A DNA stretch of 6,131 nt from Alphaproteobacteria bacterium UBA1002 (GTDB taxonomy: Bacteria > Pseudomonadota > Alphaproteobacteria > Rickettsiales > UBA998): positions 1 to 6,131 of the forward strand of contig DBAU01000060.1 in the NCBI GenBank assembly GCA_002291845.1, in the 5' to 3' direction. A model generated the notes under the pieces. That model ran no database searches and was not told the DNA's origin. It worked only from the letters and a program-made list of their open reading frames with translations. Position 1 is the first letter of the stretch. Each line of letters starts with the position of its first letter. A program made the translations under genes and the position numbers. Positions 1-5,413 of the stretch are shown in pieces.

Positions 1-13
1 CCCAAGTCAGGTT

Positions 14-89
14 TGGTGGAGGCGACAGGAGTTGAACCCGCGACCCCCTGAATGCAAATCAGGTGCTCTACCAACTGAGCTACGCCCCC
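14..89 (-). tRNA. tRNA-Ala (anticodon UGC)
   Basis: A full cloverleaf can be folded on the minus strand. The acceptor stem is GGGGGCG (89-83) with CGCCTCC (24-18), followed by discriminator A and an encoded CCA (16-14). The third pair is G3:U70, the main identity element for alanyl-tRNA synthetase. The D arm carries the usual AGCTCAGTTGGTAGAGC. The anticodon stem CCTGA/TCAGG closes the loop TTTGCAT, with anticodon TGC at 56-54. The T loop is TTCAACT, and its stem contains two G-U pairs. It decodes GCA and probably other GCN codons. No tRNA-Ile or rRNA sequence lies on its 5' side, and a promoter-like sequence does, so it seems to be a stand-alone gene rather than an rRNA-operon spacer tRNA. 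What follows its 3' end is outside the window. Confidence 0.97.
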
Positions 90-107
90 ACGGGTCAAGA
101 GTTTTGC

Positions 108-135
108 ACCTTAAGGTTCTTCATTTCGGAGTCAA
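108..135 (-). promoter_or_regulatory. Candidate promoter of the tRNA-Ala gene
   Basis: On the minus strand TTGACT (135-130), preceded by C to give the CTTGAC form common in alphaproteobacterial housekeeping promoters, is followed after 16 bp by TAAGGT (113-108). The -35 is good and the -10 is weak. A start about 7 bp downstream would give a leader of roughly 12 bases before the mature tRNA 5' end at 89, reasonable for a tRNA gene. This rests on sequence pattern only. Confidence 0.5.
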
Positions 136-311
136 GCACAAAATACACAACTGACACCGCCCCGACGTTCTAAAAGGGCTGAGCGGTCTTGGTCTGCTTC
201 AATTACCATGCAGTGGGGGGCGAGGAAAACCGTACCGCATCCAATATGGACGGTAAAATGCCCCTGCGTAAAGGCGCAGATCAAAAAAATGACCGGATGA
301 CGAGGAAAGAC

Positions 312-1139
312 TTAACGGCAACCGCTGGGAACATCTTCACAGGGGAATGCATCTGAACAAGCACTGCACGTATACTCAATCATCCGTTCAATGCTGGGAA
401 TGATAACGCTTGGACCCTGCGTTTTGACATTGGTTTCGTCTTTGAGACGGGCCAGCGCCCGGCTAAAAGTTTCTGGTTGCATCCCCAGACGGGCTGCCAC
501 CAACATTTTATCATAGGGCAAATGCAACGTGACGGTTCCGCTCGCCTCTGAAGGACATAAACGCAATAAAAAACAGCCGATACGTTGTGGCGCGTTTTTG
601 AGTGTCAGGTGCTCAATCTCTTTATCTTTTTGCCGGCGACGTTTGGCAAAGCTCGCAAGCAAGTTCAGTGAGAAACGATGGCTTGCTTGTACTGCCTCAC
701 GCAATGCGGCGGAGGGAATTTCCAGCAATTCCGTTTCCTCAACGGCCTGCGCACTGCTGGAATAATCACTGCCTTCAAGGAGCGATGAGTCACCAAATGA
801 AAACCCATCATTTAAAATATCGACCACCACCTAATCACCGTCCAGCGTCTGGCGGAATAACTTAATCCAGCCATGCTGAATTACGTAAAGCGCTTGTGCT
901 TCATCGCCCTGCATAAACAAAAGTGTGCCTTTGGAGACTTTACGAAGCCTCGTAAAAGCGGCTAGACGGGATAAAGTCGCCTCATCGACATGTTCCAGCA
1001 GTGGATGGGTCGAAAGTACAGGTGCCAGAGGCGGCAGGCGATGCTGAGGCAAGTGGGTCGTCGACATTCCGTGCCAATATAGCACTTCCGCTCGCCGGGG
1101 CAAACCTTTCCTGCACGGTATCAACCGATCGGGGACCAT
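312..1139 (-). pseudogene. Crp/Fnr-family transcriptional regulator, interrupted by an in-frame amber codon
   Basis: Two open stretches (1139-834 and 830-312) lie in one frame, separated only by TAG at 833-831. Together they make one Crp/Fnr protein. The first part holds the start of the cNMP-type beta-roll (HPLLEHVDEATLSRLAAF, GTLLFMQGDEAQALYVIQHG). After the stop come the rest of the roll (VVVDILNDGFSFGDSSLLEG), the dimer helix and a winged HTH with recognition helix GMQPETFSRALARL. E-x-x-S-R there matches the residues by which FNR-type proteins read TTGAT. The phosphate-binding Arg of true cAMP binders is absent (SDYSSSAQA), so cAMP is unlikely to be the ligand. No N-terminal FNR cysteine cluster is seen, but the tail carries C-x2-C-x5-C-x6-C. 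Start: ATG 1139 has a strong AAGGAG (1152-1147) seven bases upstream and gives about 40 residues before the family's core. ATG 1067 (MSTTHLPQ) gives a more usual length of about 251 residues including the stop position, but a weak ribosome site. The downstream part has only a GTG at 830 without a ribosome site. I read it as a recent nonsense allele or a base error. Confidence 0.85.
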
Positions 1140-1146
1140 CAGCGGG

Positions 1147-1152
1147 CTCCTT
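1147..1152 (-). promoter_or_regulatory. Ribosome binding site for the Crp/Fnr regulator, favouring the 1139 start
   Basis: AAGGAG on the minus strand lies exactly seven bases before ATG 1139. The alternative ATG at 1067 is preceded only by CACGGA. This site is the reason to prefer the longer N-terminus, although the added 24 residues (beginning MVPDRLIPCRKG) do not look like family sequence. Confidence 0.55.
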
Positions 1153-1223
1153 CGGGCGACGACACTGACCGGTGCAACCGCCCTTATGAGAAGACGTACA
1201 GGACACGCGAAGCGTCAGGGCGA

Positions 1224-1850
1224 TTAAAACCGATAGCCGACACCAACCCCGATTATCCAGGGGTCAAGGTCAACATCCGCAGAGACGGCACCGGAATTGA
1301 TGGAAACATCCGTATTAAGCCAAAGCTTTTTTGCATCAAAGTTAAGTAACCAGTGCTCATCCAGTTTGTAATCCATCCCGGCTTGCAGGGCGACGCCGAA
1401 ACCATCGTCATACCGGACGCTGGCCATATCCCCACTATCTTCGTTGTAAAAGAATGTGTAATTCACCCCCGCGCCAACATACGGGCTAAAGGTTTCTTCT
1501 GGTGAAAAATGATATTGCAAGGTCAGGGTGGGCGGTAGAATCCAAGCCGAACCCAGATCAATATCGCCGAGCGCCGATCCGTCGTTTTTTACCTCATGCT
1601 TGGCGGTTGCTAAAATAAGTTCTGCGGCGATGTTTTTAGTGAAGAAATAACTGATATCCACCTCTGGAACATACGCATTATCTATTTTCACATCCCCACC
1701 AATGGGAGTAACGCTGGCATCCTCATCCGGCAGCACGCCGATGGCCCGTACACGCACTTGCCAAGGGCTTTGGGCTTCCTCAGCCGATACAATGCCTGCC
1801 GTTAGGGACAGTGCCGTTGTGATCATCATAATATGGGCAATTTTTGACAT
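1224..1850 (-). CDS. ompW: OmpW-family outer membrane protein
   Basis: This 208-residue protein has the length and layout of the OmpW family, small eight-stranded outer-membrane beta-barrels with a narrow hydrophobic channel. Residues 1-23 form a signal peptide (short basic start, hydrophobic core, cleavage after VSA). Family landmarks follow: PWQVRVRAIGVLPD near the mature N-terminus, AYVPEVDISYFFTKNIAAEL (60-77), LPPTLTLQYHF (105-115), PYVGAGVNYTFFY (123-135), the LDEHWLLNFDAKKLWLNTDV region (163-182) and a C-terminal strand DPWIIGVGVGYRF ending in the Phe needed for barrel assembly. ATG 1850 has GAGGA (1860-1856) five bases upstream. The gene lies 84 bp before the Crp/Fnr regulator on the same strand, with no clear terminator between. 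OmpW/OprG genes are anaerobically induced through FNR/ANR in enterobacteria and pseudomonads, and a matching box lies upstream here. The family assignment is strong; the substrate is not known from sequence. Confidence 0.95.
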   Translation of the reverse strand: MSKIAHIMMITTALSLTAGIVSAEEAQSPWQVRVRAIGVLPDEDASVTPIGGDVKIDNAYVPEVDISYFFTKNIAAELILATAKHEVKNDGSALGDIDLGSAWILPPTLTLQYHFSPEETFSPYVGAGVNYTFFYNEDSGDMASVRYDDGFGVALQAGMDYKLDEHWLLNFDAKKLWLNTDVSINSGAVSADVDLDPWIIGVGVGYRF

Positions 1851-1899
1851 CGGAATCCTCGCTCCAAGGTTAGTGACACACTCCCCGCCATCGCGAGGA

Positions 1900-1913
1900 C
1901 TTCCGCCACTATA
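1900..1913 (-). promoter_or_regulatory. Predicted ompW core promoter (-10 and start site)
   Basis: On the minus strand TATAGT occupies 1913-1908, and a start near 1900 would follow at normal distance. No good -35 hexamer lies at the usual spacing; an FNR-type box is found there instead, the arrangement of an activator-dependent class II promoter. The leader to ATG 1850 would be about 50 bases. Confidence 0.55.
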
Positions 1914-1934
1914 CGCATCTCTGCTCTACGCAAA

Positions 1935-1948
1935 TTGACGATAATCAA
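1935..1948. promoter_or_regulatory. FNR/ANR/DNR-type operator upstream of ompW
   Basis: The sequence TTGACGATAATCAA matches the FNR-class consensus TTGAT-N4-ATCAA at nine of ten conserved positions (C for T at the fifth). Its centre, 1941.5, lies 41.5 bp before the predicted ompW start at 1900, the standard class II activation position. Its distance to the ompW ATG is about 91 bp. The Crp/Fnr protein encoded downstream of ompW has the E-x-x-S-R recognition helix expected to bind this sequence. The box is also about 190 bp upstream of the divergent gene at 2132, where it is less likely to act. Confidence 0.7.
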
Positions 1949-1993
1949 CCGGCGCGTGCTGCCCTGCTTACCCATGCGGTATGGCAGGAGATG

Positions 1994-2013
1994 AAATCAT
2001 TATAATATGATTT
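1994..2013. repeat. AT-rich 20-bp palindrome in the divergent control region
   Basis: The arms AAATCAT (1994-2000) and ATGATTT (2007-2013) are perfect inverted repeats around TATAAT (2001-2006). Size and symmetry fit the operator of a dimeric repressor, and the central TATAAT equals a consensus -10, so binding could block a promoter there. No acceptable -35 lies 16-18 bp away on either strand, so promoter function is unproven. A second, 10-bp palindrome (TCCTTAAGGA) follows at 2040-2049. Confidence 0.4.
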
Positions 2014-2131
2014 TAAATCAACGTGATGCGCTATGAATTTCCTTAAGGAGTTCTTGTATCTCTGATGAAGCTTTTGTGACAGGGAGCGGATTTGGCCTTC
2101 TTTTCCCTATCCCACGCGGTAATGTAGGCGC

Positions 2132-3205
2132 ATGAGCCAACATTTCTTTGAACAGCTACAAAAATTGCTGACCGGATGGAGCCAGATCGCTACTGGTAGC
2201 TCGGTCAACAAGGCGAATCTGGAAGCAACCAAGCAGGCCTACCAGCAAGCCGCGCCGGCGTTTGCTGAGTCAGCGGCCGCTTTTGTCGCAGCGCTGGAGG
2301 AAAATGGCATTAAAAAAGGCAAGAACGCGATCGACCAGCAGGGCTATTTCAAAAAAATCATCGACCTGATTCAGAAAGATATCAGCAAGAGGGAAGGCCT
2401 CAGTGGCGAGGCACTCGCCGTGCGGGATGAGGCATTGCTGAACTCACTGCATGCGCTGACGAAAACAGAAAAAGCTGCGGCAACGGCGGCGATTGATGAA
2501 GTGTTCAATCGCGTATTTCGCCTGTTCTCAGAAGCGAAATTTGCAGAAGCGGACACCGTGATGGAACAGGAACTGCGCACACTGCTCGACCGCACCCATT
2601 TCCGCGACGTGACCAAACCGCTGGAGGTGATGTTTGATTTTTTCCATAACAGCCTCCATTTGGGAAAAGTCCCTGAGCATGTCGTTCAACATGCAAAATT
2701 TTTATTGAGCCAGCAGGAGCAAGCCGCCGCCAAGGCCGGAGAAAGCGCGCTTGCTCGCCTCTCCGAAGAGCTGCAAGCAATGGAGCAGACGCATCGTGCG
2801 GAGTTTAACGCGCGCGAAGCTGGCCTGTTTAAAGAACTCGGCGCGGATGGATATGCGAAGCGGCTGATAAAATGGCGTTGGACAGGTAAAGATGCGCATG
2901 CATCCGAAGGGCTGACGTCGACGCTGCAGGACTTCGGCCCAAAAGCCCTGGAAGGCGGTCTTGAAAAAGGCCTTGCCGTGGCGGGCGGTACGGCCTCCGT
3001 CGGCGCGATTATTCTGGGCGGCGTGAACCTCAAACGCGGGCTAATGGGCTACACCGATCCGGCAACGGGAGAGAAAAAAGACCGCGGTGATTTCAATCAT
3101 CTGCTCGTTGGAGCCGCCGAACTGGGGGGGGGCGTGGCGGGTTTGCTTTTCTCGGTCACCGGGCGCCTGAAGCACTGGAAGCCGCTCGAGGCCATCGCGC
3201 GCTAA
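2132..3205 (+). CDS. Hypothetical protein with helical body and C-terminal membrane hairpin
   Basis: I do not recognise this 357-residue protein. There is no signal peptide. Residues 1-240 are rich in Ala, Glu, Lys and Gln and look almost wholly alpha-helical. The stretch 190-235 (LLSQQEQAAAKAGESALARLSEELQAMEQ) is a likely coiled coil. Two glycine-rich hydrophobic segments follow, about 279-298 (GLAVAGGTASVGAIILGGVN) and 323-343 (HLLVGAAELGGGVAGLLFSV). They are separated by a charged loop with YTDPATGEKKDRGD, so the C-terminus could form a membrane hairpin or a GxxxG-type packed pair. The ATG at 2132 has only a weak GTAGGCG upstream, and no convincing promoter was found in the 180 bp before it. 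A run of nine G at 3124-3132 lies in the second hydrophobic segment. The gene converges on the symporter gene and overlaps it by four bases. A membrane-associated structural role or a secreted effector are both possible; neither is shown. Confidence 0.8.
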   Translation: MSQHFFEQLQKLLTGWSQIATGSSVNKANLEATKQAYQQAAPAFAESAAAFVAALEENGIKKGKNAIDQQGYFKKIIDLIQKDISKREGLSGEALAVRDEALLNSLHALTKTEKAAATAAIDEVFNRVFRLFSEAKFAEADTVMEQELRTLLDRTHFRDVTKPLEVMFDFFHNSLHLGKVPEHVVQHAKFLLSQQEQAAAKAGESALARLSEELQAMEQTHRAEFNAREAGLFKELGADGYAKRLIKWRWTGKDAHASEGLTSTLQDFGPKALEGGLEKGLAVAGGTASVGAIILGGVNLKRGLMGYTDPATGEKKDRGDFNHLLVGAAELGGGVAGLLFSVTGRLKHWKPLEAIAR

Positions 3206-4455
3206 GCGCTGTAATAATCGTCTTCGTTGAGTTTTTTCTCAGAACGGTCGATCAGCAGGGTGATGGCCGCATCACCGGTGATATTGATGGTGGTGCGCAC
3301 CATATCAAGCATGCGGTCAATACCAAGGATCAGGCCAATGCCTTCCAGCGGCAAGCCGACCGAGGACAGCACCATCCCCATGAAAATGATCGAACCGCTG
3401 GGAATGCCTGCCGCGCCGATGGAGCCGAGCGTGGAGGTGAGAATCAACACAAAGTAATCATGCGTGTCGAGCGGGATGCCATAAAACTGCGAGAAGAATA
3501 GCGCGCAGATACCGAGATAAATTGCCGTGCCGTCCATGTTGATGCAAGCCCCAAGCGGCATCAGGAAATTAGTGGAGGATTCGGAGACGCCCAGACGTGT
3601 TTGGAGCTGCTTCATGGCGGTAGTCAGCGTCGCTTTGCTGGAGCTGGTGGAAAACGCCATCATCTGGGTGACGGCCATTTTACGATAAAACGGCAACGGA
3701 TTGAGGCGTCCAAACACCAGCAGCAACACGCCGAACACCAGATACTGCACAAGGCAGGCTGCAAGCACCGTAATCACCAACCGCGCCAGTGTGATGATGA
3801 TCTCAACACCCTGCGTGCCAACGCTCCATGCCATAAAGCCAAAGACGGCCAGCGGGGCAAGACGTACAATCAGCTCGATCATCTTGAAAACGATGCTGGC
3901 CGTCTCCTGCACCACGATGCGCGCATGCTGCACCTTGTCGCCGAGCAGATTCATCGTGATGCCGAAGAAAATGGCGAACACGATCACCTGCAGGAAGTGA
4001 TCTTCCGTCATCGCGCGCAGTGCATTGGTGGGGATCAGCCCGAGCAAAAACTCGCCCACGGTAGGTGGTGCCTGCACATTGGCCACGGCAGCCGGGGTTT
4101 CTAAATGTGATTTATCAATCTGAACACCAAGGCCAGGCTCAAAAATAACCCCTGCGCAGATACCGATCACCACCGCAAACATCGCGGTCAGCAGATAGGT
4201 GCTGAGACCTTTCATCCCAACCCGTGTAAAATTTTTGGGGTCCTGCATGCTGTTAATGCCTGAGACCAACGCCAGGAAGATGAGTGGCACCACCACCATC
4301 TTGATGAGGTTAATGAAAACCGTGCCAAGAATCTTCAGGTCGGCCGCTTTTTCACCAAGCCAATAGCCGGTCGCCACGCCAAGCACGAGGCCAATCAGCA
4401 CCTGCTGGAGAAGGGTTAGCCCAAAAACACGGTGTTCGCTGGAGGCAGCTGCCAT
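3202..4455 (-). CDS. Dicarboxylate/amino acid:cation symporter (DAACS, SLC1-like)
   Basis: This 417-residue inner-membrane protein has the glutamate-transporter fold and imports acidic amino acids or C4-dicarboxylates with Na+ or H+. Signature elements appear in order: hairpin 1 with AFSTSSSKATL (267-277); NMDGT at 306-310 in TM7, which helps form the cation site; hairpin 2 TSTLGSIGAAGIPSG (340-354); and TM8 GIDRMLDMVRTTINITGD (378-395). In TM8, D384, R387, T388, N391 and D395 correspond to the substrate- and sodium-binding D394, R397, T398, N401 and D405 of the archaeal homologue GltPh. The Arg indicates an acidic substrate rather than a neutral amino acid. Length is normal and no key residue is missing. 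ATG 4455 is chosen because the family N-terminus (FGLTLLQQVLIGLVLG) follows at once; its ribosome site is weak. Glutamate, aspartate, succinate, malate or fumarate cannot be told apart, so no dctA/gltP symbol is assigned. It ends in TAG, overlapping the stop of the convergent gene. Confidence 0.95.
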   Translation of the reverse strand: MAAASSEHRVFGLTLLQQVLIGLVLGVATGYWLGEKAADLKILGTVFINLIKMVVVPLIFLALVSGINSMQDPKNFTRVGMKGLSTYLLTAMFAVVIGICAGVIFEPGLGVQIDKSHLETPAAVANVQAPPTVGEFLLGLIPTNALRAMTEDHFLQVIVFAIFFGITMNLLGDKVQHARIVVQETASIVFKMIELIVRLAPLAVFGFMAWSVGTQGVEIIITLARLVITVLAACLVQYLVFGVLLLVFGRLNPLPFYRKMAVTQMMAFSTSSSKATLTTAMKQLQTRLGVSESSTNFLMPLGACINMDGTAIYLGICALFFSQFYGIPLDTHDYFVLILTSTLGSIGAAGIPSGSIIFMGMVLSSVGLPLEGIGLILGIDRMLDMVRTTINITGDAAITLLIDRSEKKLNEDDYYSA

Positions 4456-4499
4456 TCCATCACCCAGTGAGATTAACTTGTGCCCGTAAAGGCTCGCGC

Positions 4500-4527
4500 A
4501 TCATAAGGACAGATGTGAAATTTTCCA
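4500..4527 (-). promoter_or_regulatory. Candidate promoter of the symporter gene
   Basis: On the minus strand TGGAAA (4527-4522) is followed after 16 bp by TATGAT (4505-4500). The -10 is close to consensus and the -35 matches at four of six positions. The leader to ATG 4455 would be about 35-40 bases. It lies in the 166-bp space shared with the divergent cNMP-FHA gene. Confidence 0.4.
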
Positions 4528-4570
4528 GAAGTATTTACCCTCGCATCTGCACAAGAAAAATAGCGTTACT

Positions 4571-4614
4571 TTACCCTAAATTAAGGGACCACATTATAGA
4601 TTCGCGCAAGGGAG
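4571..4614 (+). promoter_or_regulatory. Candidate promoter and ribosome site of the cNMP-FHA gene
   Basis: TTACCC (4571-4576) and TATAGA (4595-4600) are separated by 18 bp. An imperfect palindrome CCCTAAATTAAGGG (4574-4587) lies between them and overlaps the -35, so it could be an operator. AAGGGAG (4608-4614) sits seven bases before ATG 4622 and fixes that start well. The promoter is tentative; the ribosome site is strong. Confidence 0.45.
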
Positions 4615-4621
4615 CGAATTT

Positions 4622-5368
4622 ATGTCCATCCGTCAGGTGCCGCCGAAAGAGATCATCTTCCGTGAGGGAGATCTTGGGGATTACGCTTACATCCTGCGGC
4701 GAGGACGCGTGGAAATTCTCAAGCGTGCGGAGCATGGCGAGGTACCGCTTGCAACGCTTGAAGATGGCGCAGTCTTTGGAGAGATGGCGCTCTTTGAACC
4801 CGGTACGCAACGCTCCGCCACCGCTCGCGCACTGGAAACATGTGAACTGGAAATGCTCAGCATGGAGGAGTTCCAGGCACTCTTCGGCCAGTGCCCGCCT
4901 GCGCTGGTACCTTTTCTGAAAAGCCTGATGATGCGCCTGCGAGACCTGAATTCGCGCATCGCCGCCAAGGAACGCGCGACTGTGCGCCTTGATGCATCCA
5001 TTAATGAAGTTACCATCGCGCCGGGGCCCGGCGCTCTGGAGGGACAATTTGCGCCCCTTACTGTACATGTTGCCAACTTTCCCTACAGTATTGGTGGGTA
5101 TGCTAAAGGCACTGAACCCGGCGACCAACGCCTGAATCTGGCGTGTACGGAAACGCCTTTGCTGATTTCTCCACATCACGGCAACCTTGAGCGACATGGA
5201 GATGAGGTATTTCTTGTGGATCAGGGCAGTCGGTTTGGCACATTGGTCAATGGTCAACCCATCGGTCGTGGGAAGCCCTCCTTTAAGGCGGCACTACTCT
5301 CTGGTGAAAATCAGATTCAGCTAGGGGGTATGCAATCTCCCTACAACTTGCTGATGATTGCAAAATAA
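4622..5368 (+). CDS. Cyclic-nucleotide-binding domain fused to an FHA-like domain
   Basis: This 248-residue cytoplasmic protein has two sensory domains and no HTH or membrane segment. Residues 4-115 form a Crp-type cNMP-binding domain. It holds EIIFREGDLGDYAYILRRGRVEI, then the phosphate-binding cassette FGEMALFEPGTQRSATARA (52-70) with E54 and R64, the residues that hold ribose and cyclic phosphate, so real cNMP binding is plausible. Residues about 145-245 resemble an FHA domain, a phosphothreonine-reading beta-sandwich: YSIGGYAKG (155-163), ISPHHGNLE (182-190, keeping S-x-x-H), VFLVDQGSRFGTLVNGQPIG (196-215) and a last strand NQIQLGG (230-236). The consensus Gly-Arg is Gly-Gly here and the consensus Asn of S-x-N-G-T is Phe205, so phosphopeptide binding may be altered. 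It probably links a cyclic nucleotide signal, or an unliganded switch, to a partner protein. The Kef-type antiporter gene begins 45 bp downstream on the same strand and is a candidate target. It is too short to be a transcription factor. Confidence 0.88.
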   Translation: MSIRQVPPKEIIFREGDLGDYAYILRRGRVEILKRAEHGEVPLATLEDGAVFGEMALFEPGTQRSATARALETCELEMLSMEEFQALFGQCPPALVPFLKSLMMRLRDLNSRIAAKERATVRLDASINEVTIAPGPGALEGQFAPLTVHVANFPYSIGGYAKGTEPGDQRLNLACTETPLLISPHHGNLERHGDEVFLVDQGSRFGTLVNGQPIGRGKPSFKAALLSGENQIQLGGMQSPYNLLMIAK

Positions 5369-5413
5369 GCATTCAAGGGTTGATTCACAGCCGCATATCG
5401 CCACAATAGCAGC

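Noticed and set aside
14..89. tRNA-Ala as an integration site of a mobile element
   Set aside because: No repeat of the tRNA 3' end, integrase or cargo gene is visible, and the 3' flank lies outside the window.
226..254. Hairpin ACCGT/ACGGT followed by a short T run on the minus strand, as terminator of the regulator gene
   Set aside because: The orientation is right, but a 5-bp stem with a 16-base loop and about four T is too weak to call.
264..279. Hairpin CTGCG/CGCAG with a nearby A7 tract, as a terminator of the regulator gene
   Set aside because: The stem is only 5 bp, and on the minus strand the T tract comes before the stem rather than after it.
208..300. 30-residue plus-strand ORF with a CPC motif in the tRNA/regulator gap
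   Set aside because: No ribosome binding site or promoter, and it is too short to judge without conservation data.
831..833. Amber codon read as an amino acid (selenocysteine-like, pyrrolysine or a reassigned TAG)
   Set aside because: The symporter gene ends normally with TAG at 3204-3202, where readthrough would add about 34 unrelated codons. No recoding element is visible, and the position needs no special residue in this family.
1111..1124. Second FNR box (TTGATACCGTGCAG on the minus strand) upstream of the short regulator start
   Set aside because: Only one half-site is good (7 of 10 positions), and it lies inside the frame from the better-supported start at 1139.
982..1206. Cys-containing 74-residue minus-strand ORF beginning at GTG 1206
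   Set aside because: It has no ribosome site, and most of it overlaps the N-terminal coding region of the Crp/Fnr gene in another frame. The sequence is low in family-like features.
2033..2077. Mini-ORFs MNFLKEFLYL and MKLL upstream of 2132, as a leader peptide
   Set aside because: No ribosome sites, no attenuator-like alternative hairpins and no codon bias toward one amino acid; such short ORFs occur by chance.
3601..4104. 167-residue plus-strand ORF antisense to the symporter
   Set aside because: It is His/Gln-rich shadow sequence opposite strongly conserved transporter coding sequence.
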